Shown: piece after piece, positions 43,618-52,539 of the stretch
Layout of the letters: every line of letters starts with the position of its first letter
Position numbering within the stretch: position 1 is the first letter of the stretch
Source: CAVRTM01 sp963724015
Lineage (GTDB): Bacteria > Actinomycetota > Actinomycetes > Actinomycetales > Dermatophilaceae
Length of the DNA: 64,000 nt
Direction: 5' to 3'
Assembly (NCBI GenBank): GCA_963724015.1
Contig: CAVRTM010000022.1
Location: forward strand, 124,001-188,000
Position numbers and translations under genes: made by a program
The notes under the pieces: model-generated
What the model was told of the DNA's origin: nothing
What the model saw: only the letters and a program-made list of their open reading frames with translations
The model's database searches: none

Positions 43618-45057
43618 ATGACCGAGAGCACCATCGGCATCGACCGCGACCAGATGCAGACCTTCCTGCGAGTGGTGGAGGCCGTCGACCAGCTGCCGCA
43701 CCACCATCCTGACGCCGTGGCGGTGCGCGAGGCGACGGCGCGGATCTTCAAGAACGTCAAGCTCGCCCGTCGAGCCGAGCGGCAGGCCGCGGTGCGCGCC
43801 GCGGACGCCGCCGTGATCGCGGCCACCGCCACGGGCGCCCCCGGACGGCTGGACGACGAGACCGCCGGGCTGCCCCTGGCCACCGCGACGACCGACGCCA
43901 GCGCCGGCACGCTGGTGCGGGCCATGTCCTGCTACACCTGCAAGACCCGGTTCCACACCGTCGACGCGTTCTACCACCAGCTCTGCCCGCCGTGCGCCGA
44001 GCTGAACCGCAGCCGCCGCGACGCCCGCACCGACCTGACCGGACGGACGGCGCTGCTGACCGGGGGGCGCGCCAAGATCGGCATGTACATCGCCCTGCGG
44101 CTGCTGCGCGACGGCGCGCACACGACGATCACCACCCGCTTCCCGCGCGACGCGGTGCGGCGGTTCAGCGCCATGCCCGACAGCGCCGACTGGATGCACC
44201 GGCTGCGGGTCGTCGGCATCGACCTGCGCGACCCGGCGCAGGTCGTCGCGCTGGCCGACTCGGTCGCCGCCTGCGGCCCGTTGGACATCCTCATCAACAA
44301 CGCCGCCCAGACTGTACGCCGCTCCCCCGGCGCCTACTCGGCCCTCACCGAGGCCGAGTCCGCGCCGCTGCCGGGCGGCGAGCTGCCGGAGATGATCACG
44401 TTCGCGCACACCAGCGACGCGCACCCGCAGGCCCTCACCAGCTCGCTGGCCAGCCATCCGCAGCTGACGGCGCAGAGCCTGACGTCGCTGGCCCTGACGG
44501 CCGGCTCGGCCGGCGCCGCACGGATCGCCGCGGGCACCGCCGTTGACGCGGGCGGCCTGCTGCCGGACCTGCACGACGTCAACAGCTGGACCCAGCGCGT
44601 CGACGAAGTCGACCCGGTCGAGCTGCTGGAGGTGCAGCTGTGCAACAGCACGGCGCCGTTCATCCTCATCAGCCGGCTGCGCCCGGCCATGGCCGCCTCC
44701 AAGGCACGGCGCACCTACGTCGTCAACGTCTCCGCCATGGAGGGCCAGTTCAGCCGTGGCTACAAGGGACCCGGCCACCCGCACACCAACATGGCTAAGG
44801 CCGCCCTGAACATGCTGACCCGCACCAGCGCCGAGGAGATGCTCACCGACGGCATCCTCATGACGTCCGTGGACACCGGGTGGATCACCGACGAGCGGCC
44901 GCACCCGACGAAGATGCGGCTGGCGCAGGAGGGCTTCCACGCGCCGCTGGACCTCGTCGACGGAGCGGCTCGCGTCTACGACCCGATCGTCCGCGGCGAG
45001 CGGGGCGAGGACGTGTACGGCTGCTTCCTCAAGGACTACCGGCCGGCCGCCTGGTAG
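43618..45057 (+). CDS. SDR-family protein with N-terminal zinc ribbon
   Basis: A 479-aa protein. The N-terminal 130 residues are helical and carry CxxC pairs at 105/108 and 123/126 (CYTCK, CPPC), a likely zinc ribbon. A Rossmann SDR domain follows (LLTGGRAKIGMYIA, ILINNAAQT, VVNVSAMEGQF). The usual YxxxK reads TNMAK, so the catalytic Tyr is replaced, and about 70 residues are inserted between the NNA motif and the catalytic region (res ~235-310). The activity cannot be named. It is 4 bp after the mannosyltransferase gene, so co-transcribed. Confidence 0.8.
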   Translation: MTESTIGIDRDQMQTFLRVVEAVDQLPHHHPDAVAVREATARIFKNVKLARRAERQAAVRAADAAVIAATATGAPGRLDDETAGLPLATATTDASAGTLVRAMSCYTCKTRFHTVDAFYHQLCPPCAELNRSRRDARTDLTGRTALLTGGRAKIGMYIALRLLRDGAHTTITTRFPRDAVRRFSAMPDSADWMHRLRVVGIDLRDPAQVVALADSVAACGPLDILINNAAQTVRRSPGAYSALTEAESAPLPGGELPEMITFAHTSDAHPQALTSSLASHPQLTAQSLTSLALTAGSAGAARIAAGTAVDAGGLLPDLHDVNSWTQRVDEVDPVELLEVQLCNSTAPFILISRLRPAMAASKARRTYVVNVSAMEGQFSRGYKGPGHPHTNMAKAALNMLTRTSAEEMLTDGILMTSVDTGWITDERPHPTKMRLAQEGFHAPLDLVDGAARVYDPIVRGERGEDVYGCFLKDYRPAAW

Positions 45058-45193
45058 GGCGCGTCGCGGCCGGCGCCGACGCGAGGTGGCCCCGATTGGT
45101 GGGCCCGCGCCGGCTTTCGTAGTCTTCGACCTGCCGCACCCTTCCCGGGACGCGGGCGCGGCCGCCCCGCGCAGGACCGAGCAGTGGAGTCCC

Positions 45194-46495
45194 ATGTCGC
45201 CCAACCGCACGCCCGTCGACCGTCGATCCGTCCTCGCCCTGGGCGGCAGCCTTGCTGCCGTGGGGTTGTTCGGTGCCGCCTGCGGCGGCAACACCGGACG
45301 CAGCTCGAGCGCGGCGAGCTCCTCCGCGGGCGGCGGCAAGACCTCGGTGACGCTGCAGCAGTGGTACCACCAGTACGGCGAGGCGGGCACCCAGCAGGCC
45401 GTGCAGAAGTACGCCGCCGCGTACCCGGGCGCCAAGGTGACGGTGCAGTGGAGCCCCGGCGACTACGACAAGAAGGCCGCGTCGGCCCTGCTGACGGGCT
45501 CCGGGCCGGACGTGTTCGAGTACGGCAACGGCCCCTCCGTCGACATGATCCTCGGCAAGCAGGTCGTCGACCTCGGCGACATCCTCGGGGACGCGAAGGC
45601 CGACTTCACGCCGGCGCTGGTCGAGCGGATGACCTACCAGGGCAAGCTGTACGCCGTGCCGCAGGTCACCGACATGCAGCTGCTGGTCTACCGCAAGAGC
45701 ATGCTGCAGAAGGCGGGCGTGCAGCCGCCCCAGACGGTCGACGAGCTCCTCGCCGCCGCCAAGGCGCTGACCACCAACAAGGTCAAGGGCCTGTTCGTCG
45801 GCAACGACGGCGGCGTCGGGGTGCTCGGCGGTCCGCTGCTGTGGTCGGCCGGCCTCGACTACCTGACCAAGGACAACACCTTCGGGTTCGACGACCCCGC
45901 AGCCGCCGAGGCGTTCGGCAAGCTGCGCACGCTCTTCACCAGCGGGTCCCTGCTGCTCGGTGCGCCGACCGACTGGTCCGACCCCTCCGCGATCAGCCAG
46001 GGGCTCACCGCGATGCAGTGGACCGGCCTGTGGACCCTGCCCGACCTGCAGAAGAACCTCGGCGACGACTTCGGCGTCCTGCCGTTCCCCAAGCTCAACG
46101 ACTCCGGCGCACCGTCGGTGCCGGTCGGCGCCTACGGGTCGTGCGTCAGCGCCAAGAGCCAGAACGTCGACGCGGCAAAGGCGTTCGTCAAGTGGCTGTG
46201 GGTGGACCAGACCGACAAGCAGCTCGACTGGGCGCAGTCCTACGGATTCCACATCCCGGCCCGCAAGAGCCTGGCGGCCAAGGCGGCGAAGCTGAAGAGC
46301 GGCCCCGCCGCCGACGCGGCGCGCTTCGTCAACGAGAACGGCCACGCCCAGTCGCCGCTGCTGTGGTCCCCCAAGACGGCAACAGCGTTCTCGGACGGCC
46401 TCACCCGCATCGTGCGCAATGGCGCCGACCCGATGCAGCAGATCAAGGCGATCAAGGCGGTCGCCGACGCCGAGCTCAAGCGCGTCGCCAGCTGA
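45194..46495 (+). CDS. Sugar ABC transporter substrate-binding lipoprotein (Tat-type signal)
   Basis: A 433-aa type 1 binding protein. The signal has a twin arginine (DRRSVLALGG) and lipobox GAAC, so Tat-exported and lipid-anchored. The body shows GSGPDVFEYGNGPS, YAVPQVTDMQLLVYRKS and the helical C-terminal domain. First gene of a second CUT1 importer, followed by two permeases and no ATPase. Confidence 0.92.
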   Translation: MSPNRTPVDRRSVLALGGSLAAVGLFGAACGGNTGRSSSAASSSAGGGKTSVTLQQWYHQYGEAGTQQAVQKYAAAYPGAKVTVQWSPGDYDKKAASALLTGSGPDVFEYGNGPSVDMILGKQVVDLGDILGDAKADFTPALVERMTYQGKLYAVPQVTDMQLLVYRKSMLQKAGVQPPQTVDELLAAAKALTTNKVKGLFVGNDGGVGVLGGPLLWSAGLDYLTKDNTFGFDDPAAAEAFGKLRTLFTSGSLLLGAPTDWSDPSAISQGLTAMQWTGLWTLPDLQKNLGDDFGVLPFPKLNDSGAPSVPVGAYGSCVSAKSQNVDAAKAFVKWLWVDQTDKQLDWAQSYGFHIPARKSLAAKAAKLKSGPAADAARFVNENGHAQSPLLWSPKTATAFSDGLTRIVRNGADPMQQIKAIKAVADAELKRVAS

Positions 46496-46514
46496 CCGGC
46501 CGCGGCGTCCGAGG

Positions 46515-47486
46515 ATGAGTGCCACCACCACGGCCCGGGAGCGACCGCCGGAGACCCGGGCGAGACCCCGGACCCTCTGGCGGCGGCTGCGCGGCACCCA
46601 GGACCGCAACCTCTGGTTCTGGGTGTTCGTCGGCCCGTTCGTCCTCGGGCTGCTCGTCTTCGTCTACCTGCCCATCGGGTGGAGCCTGCTGCTCAGCTTC
46701 TTCGACGCCCGCAACACCGTCACCCCCACGACGTTCGTCGGGCTCGGCAACTACGTCGACATGCTCTCCGACGGCGCGTTCCGGTCCAGCCTGCTCACCT
46801 TCGTGGTGTTCGCCGCGTTCATCGTCCCGACGACGTTCGCGCTGTCGCTCGGAGTCGCGTTGCTGGTCAACCGCGCCCGCATCGCCCAGACCTTCTTCCG
46901 GTCGGTGTTCTTCCTGCCGACCGCCTGCTCCTACGTCGTCGCGGCCCTGGTCTGGAAGATGTCGATCTTCTCAGGCGTGCGGTTCGGCCTGGCCAACACG
47001 GTGCTGGGGTGGTTCGGCATACAGCCCGTCGCGTGGCTGTCGGTGTCGCAGCCGCCGTGGTACTGGCTGGTCATCGTCAGCGCCCGGTTGTGGCTGCAGG
47101 TCGGTTTCTACATGATCCTGTTCCTCGCCGGGCTGCAGCGCATCTCCCCCTCGCTGTACGAGGCGGCGGCGATCGACGGCGCGCAGGGCTGGAAGGTGCT
47201 GCGGCACATCACGCTGCCGCAGCTGCGGGCCACGTCGACCGCGGTGCTGCTCCTGTTGCTCATCAACGCCTTCCAGGCGTTCGACGAGTTCTACAACCTG
47301 CTCTCGAGCTCGGGTCAGTACCCGCCGTACGCGCGCCCACCGCTCGTCTACCTGTACTACACGGCGCTGGGGCAGGGACAGGACTTCGGCCACGGCAGCG
47401 CCGGCGCGGTGATCCTCACCCTCCTCATCGCGGTCATCGCCCTCGGCCAGGGCCGTGTCCTGCGCCTCGGACAGCGGGAGGACTGA
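46515..47486 (+). CDS. Sugar ABC transporter permease (MalF type)
   Basis: A 323-aa permease with WFWVFVGPFVLGLLVFVYLP as first membrane segment and the EAA loop SLYEAAAIDGAQGWKVL. ATG 46515 has GAGG immediately upstream. One base separates its stop from the next ATG. Confidence 0.92.
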   Translation: MSATTTARERPPETRARPRTLWRRLRGTQDRNLWFWVFVGPFVLGLLVFVYLPIGWSLLLSFFDARNTVTPTTFVGLGNYVDMLSDGAFRSSLLTFVVFAAFIVPTTFALSLGVALLVNRARIAQTFFRSVFFLPTACSYVVAALVWKMSIFSGVRFGLANTVLGWFGIQPVAWLSVSQPPWYWLVIVSARLWLQVGFYMILFLAGLQRISPSLYEAAAIDGAQGWKVLRHITLPQLRATSTAVLLLLLINAFQAFDEFYNLLSSSGQYPPYARPPLVYLYYTALGQGQDFGHGSAGAVILTLLIAVIALGQGRVLRLGQRED

Positions 47487-47487
47487 G

Positions 47488-48336
47488 ATGGCCGTGATCC
47501 GCCGTGACCCCGCCGCCCGGGTCGGGACCGCCGCGCGGTACGTCGCCCTGGTGGTCGGCGCGGTCCTGTTCCTGATCCCCTTCTACCTGGTGCTGCGCAA
47601 CGGGCTCTCGTCCGAGGCCGACATCACGGCGCCGGACTGGCGGCTGCTCCCGAAGACGCTGCAGTGGGGCAACATCGGCGAGCTGTTCTCCGACCCGGCC
47701 GTCCCGATGACCCGCAGCCTCATCAACTCGGTCGCCATCTCGGTCACGCAGACCGTCGGGGTGCTCATCCTGTCCGGCCTCGCCGGTTACGGCCTCGCCC
47801 GCATCCCCTACCGCTACGCGAACGCGGTCTTCTACCTGATCCTCACCACCTTGCTCATCCCCGCCGCGGTGACCTTCGTGCCCAGCTTCGTGCTGGTCTC
47901 CACGCTCGGCTGGGTGAGCACCCTGCGGGGGCTGATCATCCCGGGCCTGTTCCAGGCGTTCGCGACGTTCCTGTTCCGGCAGTACTTCCTGGGCTTCCCC
48001 CGCGAGATCGAGGAGGCGGCCCGCCTGGACGGCCTCGGCTACTGGGGGACGTTCTGGCGCGTGGTCGTCCCCAACTCCACGGGCTTCATCGCTGCCATCG
48101 GGACGATCACCTTCATCGGCACCTGGAACGCGTTCCTGTGGCCGCTGGTGATCGGCCAGGACCAGAGCTCGTGGACCGTGCAGATCGCGCTGTCGACGTT
48201 CCTGACGGCTCAGACCATCAACCTGCACGAGCTGTTCGTGGCCGCGGCGATCGCGGTCGCACCGCTGATGCTGATGTTCATCGTCCTGCAGCGCTGGATC
48301 GTCGAGGGCGTCGAGCGCAGCGGCATCAACGACTGA
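47488..48336 (+). CDS. Sugar ABC transporter permease (MalG type)
   Basis: A 282-aa permease with six segments and the EAA loop EIEEAARLDGLGYWGTFW. Last gene of the second importer; a tandem repeat begins four bases after its stop, as also happens at the end of the first importer. Confidence 0.92.
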   Translation: MAVIRRDPAARVGTAARYVALVVGAVLFLIPFYLVLRNGLSSEADITAPDWRLLPKTLQWGNIGELFSDPAVPMTRSLINSVAISVTQTVGVLILSGLAGYGLARIPYRYANAVFYLILTTLLIPAAVTFVPSFVLVSTLGWVSTLRGLIIPGLFQAFATFLFRQYFLGFPREIEEAARLDGLGYWGTFWRVVVPNSTGFIAAIGTITFIGTWNAFLWPLVIGQDQSSWTVQIALSTFLTAQTINLHELFVAAAIAVAPLMLMFIVLQRWIVEGVERSGIND

Positions 48337-48340
48337 GGCT

Positions 48341-48394
48341 GTTGCGAGCGACTGGGCCGTCGCGAGCGACTGGGCCGTCGCGAGCGACTGGGCC
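48341..48394. repeat. Three tandem copies of an 18-bp unit
   Basis: gtcgcgagcgactgggcc repeated three times (first copy has gtt for gtc), plus a partial fourth copy to 48400, directly after the permease stop. Confidence 0.9.
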
Positions 48395-48528
48395 GTCGCG
48401 GCAGCGAGGAAGGACCACCGCAGCCGCGGCCGGCGTCGCCGGGGCTCCACGCTCGCTATCTGTGGCAGACCGGGACGAACCGGTCTATCGTCGTTCCCGT
48501 CAGCACGATCGACAGGAGGTGCATTGCC

Positions 48529-48570
48529 ATGACGCCCCATCGGTCACACTGCGAGCCCGAGGGCCCGTGA
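48529..48570 (+). CDS. Candidate 13-aa leader peptide
   Basis: A strong Shine-Dalgarno AGGAGGT (48514-48520) sits eight bases before an ATG that opens MTPHRSHCEPEGP and then stops. A terminator-like hairpin begins 22 bp later. A good ribosome site spent on a 13-codon frame ahead of a terminator is the layout of transcription attenuators. The next gene downstream is the DinB-family protein at 48737. The regulated gene and signal are unproven; the peptide has single Cys and two His residues, not a run of one amino acid. Confidence 0.4.
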   Translation: MTPHRSHCEPEGP

Positions 48571-48591
48571 AGAGCTGTCTCGACCATCTGC

Positions 48592-48625
48592 CTGCGGGCG
48601 CCGGAGCTGAATCCGGCGCCCGCAG
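48592..48625. terminator. Strong hairpin, possible attenuator
   Basis: Perfect 14-bp stem ctgcgggcgccgga / tccggcgcccgcag around a 6-nt loop, 22 bp after the leader-peptide stop. Confidence 0.7.
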
Positions 48626-48736
48626 CGCTGTCTCCAGACCCTCCCGCCGGAGGTCCGAGTACCCGGGACGCTGTCGGCCGTCGGTGCCACGATGAGGACC
48701 TCACCGGTCGTGCAGCACAGACGAAAGGTTCGGATC

Positions 48737-49497
48737 ATGCCCGGAAACGTGCGTCCCGTCGCCGACGAGCGCGAGGGCCTCATGGCCTACCTCGCCCAAC
48801 AGCGCTCGGTCCTGCAGATCGCCGCCTACGGCCTCACCGACGAGCAGGCGCGGGCCGTGCCCACCCGCAGTGGCCTGAGCGTCGGCGGACTGGTCAAGCA
48901 CGTCACGTCGGTCGAGCGCAGCTGGGTCGACATCGTCCTCCAGCGCCAGCCCGAGGCACCGGAGGACCCCGCTGCCACGATGGCCGGCTACGCCGACGCG
49001 TTCACGATGGGCCCGTCCGAGACGCTGGCCGGGCTGATCGCCGACCAGGACGCCGCTGCGCGCGAGACCGAGGCGGCGCTCGGCTCGCTCGACCTCGGTC
49101 GGCCGGTCCCCGTCCCGCGGGGCGTCCCCTGGTTCCCCGCCGACGTCGACGCCTGGTCCGTCCGCTGGGTGCTGCTCCACCTCATCCAGGAGACGGCACG
49201 CCACGCCGGGCACGCCGACATCGTCCGCGAGAGCATCGACGGCGCCACGGCATACGAGCTGATGGCTGCTGCCGAGGGTTGGCCGGCGACCGACTGGCTG
49301 AAGCCATGGCGTCCGCCGACCGCGGCGGACGCGCCTGACGCACCCGGGGTGCCTGGAGCGTCGGAAGCACCGGCCTCAGCTGGGTCGGCCGAGTCGGCCA
49401 GGGCGGCTGGGTCGGCTGGGTCGGCGCAGCACCGGATGGCAGCCGCAAGGCCGATCCTCGCGACCCGGCCGACGCGCACGGCACGGTCTCCTCGTGA
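48737..49497 (+). CDS. DinB-family (DUF664) protein, frame uncertain in the repeat-rich tail
   Basis: The helical-bundle domain (res ~1-175) matches DinB/YfiT-like DUF664 proteins: LVKHVTSVERSWVD and LLHLIQETARHAGHADI carry the His residues of the metal site. The fold is common in mycothiol- or bacillithiol-dependent enzymes. It is unrelated to DNA polymerase IV despite the name. The tail is Ala/Gly/Ser-rich with short repeats (49370-49430), where the frame seems lost: the natural end is the TGA at 49495, overlapping the TspO GTG, whereas the raw frame runs on to 49705. Confidence 0.75.
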
Positions 49498-49964
49498 GCG
49501 GGGTGCGGACGCGGGCCCTGGCTGCCGCCGGTGCTGTGGCCACGGCTGTGGTCGGCGGCCTCGGCACCAACCCCGGGTCGGCGTGGTACCGCTCGCTGGC
49601 CAAGCCGCCGTGGCAACCTCCCCCGCTGGCCTTCCCGCTGGTGTGGACGCCGCTCTACGGCCTCATCGGCTACGGCACCGGCCAGATGCTGGAGTCCGAG
49701 CCTGACCCGGCCCAGCGTCGACGGCTCGCCGCCCTGGTCGCTGCTGACCTCGCGGCGAACGCCGGCTGGTGCTGGCTCTTCTTCAAGCGTCGCTCCCCCG
49801 CCGGTGGGCTGGCCGGCATCGTCGTCCTCGACGCGCTCAACGTCGAGCTGCTGCGCCAGGCCGCCCGCCGCGACACCAAGGCCGCAACGGCCCTGGCGCC
49901 CTACGTCGCGTGGACCCTCTTCGCGACCGTGCTCAACGCCGACATCTGGCTCCGCAACCGCTAG
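49494..49964 (+). CDS. TspO/MBR family protein
   Basis: A 156-aa five-helix membrane protein: WYRSLAKPPWQPP, FPLVWTPLYGLIGYGTG and ANAGWCWLFFKRRS are TspO signatures. The family binds tetrapyrroles and may help break down or move porphyrins under stress. GTG 49494 overlaps the upstream TGA. Confidence 0.88.
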   Translation: MSGVRTRALAAAGAVATAVVGGLGTNPGSAWYRSLAKPPWQPPPLAFPLVWTPLYGLIGYGTGQMLESEPDPAQRRRLAALVAADLAANAGWCWLFFKRRSPAGGLAGIVVLDALNVELLRQAARRDTKAATALAPYVAWTLFATVLNADIWLRNR

Positions 49965-50192
49965 CCCGAATACGTGAGGCCGGCAGGCACCGGGAACACC
50001 CGACCCCACGCAGCGCGCCGTCGCGTCGGCGCGCCCGCTGCCCTGGCCGGCCCGCGACGACCGGCCCCCCTCCGGCCCGGCCCAGGCCGACGACCGCGCC
50101 CGGGTCTCCGTGACGCGGTCCGGGCAGCCTGCTATCGACGCCGGCCAGGAAGCATCGACGGTGCGATCGCGGCGCTGCCGGCGTTCGGTCCC
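49965..50192. other. Gene-free spacer
   Basis: No coding or structural signal stands out in the 228 bp between tspO and the thioesterase promoter. Confidence 0.5.
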
Positions 50193-50198
50193 TAGGAT
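50193..50198 (+). promoter_or_regulatory. -10 box of a leaderless promoter
   Basis: TAGGAT ends seven bases before ATG 50206, so transcription would start at the codon; no Shine-Dalgarno is present. Confidence 0.5.
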
Positions 50199-50205
50199 CG
50201 GCGAC

Positions 50206-50755
50206 ATGACGGCCGACGCTGACCGCTCCGGCGACACTGACCGCCCCGCGGATGCACCTCGGCTTGACCCAGGCTGACCACCTCGCCGACGCCGACCGCC
50301 CTGCCGACGCCCTCCAGGACCCCCGGGCCTTGACCCGTGCGCACTTCGACCACGTCGTGCGGGCTACGACGCGGTGGTCGGACAACGACATGTACGGCCA
50401 CCTCAACAACGCCGTCTACTACGAGCTGTTCGACTCCGCGATCAACGGGTGGCTCATCACCGGCGCCGGCGTCGACGTCATGGCACTGCCCGAGCTGGGA
50501 GTCGTGGCCGAGTCCGGCTGCCGCTACTTCCGCGAGCTGGAGTACCCCCGTCCGCTCGACGTCGGCGTCCGCGTCGAACGGCTCGGGCGCAGCAGCATCA
50601 CCTACGCGCTGGGACTCTTCGACGCCGAGGCGGACGAGCTTGCCGCGCTCGGCCGCTGGGTGCACGTCTACATCGACCGCATCTCCCGCCGCACGGTGCC
50701 GATCCCCCCGTCGGTGCGCCAGCTCCTCGAGCGAGCCGAGCGGGCCAGGTTGTGA
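50206..50755 (+). CDS. Acyl-CoA thioesterase (4HBT hotdog fold), one frameshift
   Basis: Hotdog-fold features: TRWSDNDMYGHLNNAVYYEL with the catalytic Asp, and RYFRELEYPRPLDVGV. The leaderless ATG at 50206 opens frame 1 (MTADADRSGDTDRP); one extra base near 50265 moves to frame 2 where the homologous body lies. Corrected length is 182 aa. It hydrolyses a fatty or aromatic acyl-CoA; substrate unknown. Confidence 0.8.
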
Positions 50756-50966
50756 GGACCAGCGGAGCGTCCCCGCAGGCCGGCAGCGAAGCCGTCGCCA
50801 GCCCGCGCTACGGGACCGTGCCGCGGCTCATGGCGGGTGGACGCGGCTCGTAGCGGAGGGCTCCCCGCCCCGGTACCACCGGTGTCTCTCGACCTCAACC
50901 GTTGCCTTCGCAACTGGGTGCCGCCCGGTTCCTCAGGTTGCCGACGCGGTGGCCGTAGGGACTTCC

Positions 50967-52430
50967 GTGAGCCACCAGAGCTACCAGACCGATGAATCGT
51001 GCGAACGTCTCCCGTGTGCTCGCGGGGCGCAGCGGCGCCTGCACATCATCCGGAAGACCCTTCTCGCGGGCCTCGCCGCGGCCATCCCTGTCTGCGGGCT
51101 CGGCGCACCGGCGCAGGGCGCCGTCACCGTCCCCCGCCCCGGGAGCGTCACCGCGGTCACCGCCAGGCCCGGTCCCGGTCCCGGACAGGTCACCTTCTCC
51201 TGGAAGCAGGACGGTTCGCACACCACCGCCTTCATCATCGAGACCGGCCTGACCTCGTTCAAGGTGGGAGACCCCCATCTGCCCGACCACGGCCGCGATG
51301 CCACGTACTTCGCGGTTGCCGGCGGGCGCCGCTCGATCACCCTCAGCGCGGCCCAGGTGGCCTCCGCCGGCGCCTCCGCTGCGTCGGCGAACCATCTGTA
51401 CTACCGGCTCAAGGCCTTGAACAGGACCCGATCGGGCACCACGCACCGTGACTGGCCGTACCTCCAATCGGTGGCGGTAGCCCCGACGACCCCCAGCCGG
51501 TCGGGGGCCGCGCTGCGCGTAGCGAGCTTCAACGTTCGGACCGCCCACGCCATCGGAGACGCCCGGGTGTGGCTGCAACGGGCGCCATTCGTCGCCAGGA
51601 CGATCCTGTCGCGCAATCCCGGCGTGGTCGCCCTGCAGGAGCTGAGCCCGGGCCGCGCCGACGGCAAACCGCTACCCACCACGGGGTCAGTCCGCCAGAC
51701 GGTCAGCCTGGTGAACGCCCTACGCGCGGCCGGCGGGAGCAGGTACCGCTTGGTCCGCACGACTCCATACGTCAAGCCCGGCGTCCCCGAGGGGTCCCAG
51801 GGGGCGCGCATCCTGTATGACACCTCGCGGTACAGCCTGGTCAGCACGTGCCCGGAGACCGCCAGGGACGGCAGCTACTCCTCCTCGTGCACGATCGTCA
51901 TGCCGCTGCGCGCCTCGGACAGCGCCACGATCCGCCGCCGCGCGGCCTTCGCCGTGCTCGCCGACCGGGCCTCCGGCAAACGCTTCTTCGTCGTGTCAGC
52001 TCACCTGGACGCCCGGCACAGCACGAACACCACAACCGAGCACAGCTACGAGGCGCTGCGCGCCAGCCAGGTCAAGGCGGTGCTCGCCCGGGTGACCCAG
52101 CTCAACACGGCCCACCTGCCCGTGGTCCTGGCCGGGGACCTCAACACGTGGCAGAACAACAAGGCGGGGTACGGAGCGCACGACGCCCTGGTCGCCTCCG
52201 GCTACTACGACACCGCGGCCGCCCTCACCCAGGTCAACGTGCGGTACACGACCCTGAACGCCTTCGCCCGGACCATCCCCGCCAACGCCTCCGGTTGGGG
52301 CGCCCGACTGGACGTCATCACGGTCAAGGGCGTGACCGGCGCTGCCCGGTTCGAGAACGTGATGAAGGTGACGGACACCAACCGGCCCAGTGACCACAAC
52401 ATGGTGGTGACCGACATCCGCCTGCCCTGA
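50967..52430 (+). CDS. Secreted endonuclease/exonuclease/phosphatase-family protein
   Basis: A 487-aa exported protein. The hydrophobic signal (TLLAGLAAAIPVCGLG) ends near APAQGA. An Fn3-like beta domain (PGSVTAVTARPG, QVTFSWKQDGSH) is followed by the EEP catalytic domain: VASFNVRT, VVALQEL with metal Glu, VVSAHLDAR, VLAGDLNTW and PSDHNMV. It could be a DNase or phosphodiesterase outside the cell. The start is uncertain: GTG 50967 is in frame, while ATG 50992 would need an indel and gives a shorter signal peptide. Confidence 0.78.
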   Translation: MSHQSYQTDESCERLPCARGAQRRLHIIRKTLLAGLAAAIPVCGLGAPAQGAVTVPRPGSVTAVTARPGPGPGQVTFSWKQDGSHTTAFIIETGLTSFKVGDPHLPDHGRDATYFAVAGGRRSITLSAAQVASAGASAASANHLYYRLKALNRTRSGTTHRDWPYLQSVAVAPTTPSRSGAALRVASFNVRTAHAIGDARVWLQRAPFVARTILSRNPGVVALQELSPGRADGKPLPTTGSVRQTVSLVNALRAAGGSRYRLVRTTPYVKPGVPEGSQGARILYDTSRYSLVSTCPETARDGSYSSSCTIVMPLRASDSATIRRRAAFAVLADRASGKRFFVVSAHLDARHSTNTTTEHSYEALRASQVKAVLARVTQLNTAHLPVVLAGDLNTWQNNKAGYGAHDALVASGYYDTAAALTQVNVRYTTLNAFARTIPANASGWGARLDVITVKGVTGAARFENVMKVTDTNRPSDHNMVVTDIRLP

Positions 52431-52539
52431 CCGTGTGCCGGCGCGGGACCGAGCCGGCGCGGGTAGACGCCGGGTCTGCCTTCCGCGGCGGCCCTACCGG
52501 GCGCCCCGGCGGGTGAGCAGCAGTCGTGAGGTGAGCCGG

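Noticed and set aside
48529..48570. Cysteine-attenuation leader peptide
   Set aside because: It has a single Cys and no Cys run, and no sulfur gene follows; kept only as an unspecified leader candidate.
48737..49497. DNA-damage polymerase because of the DinB-family name
   Set aside because: This DUF664-type DinB/YfiT helical bundle is unrelated to polymerase IV, which is at 40777.
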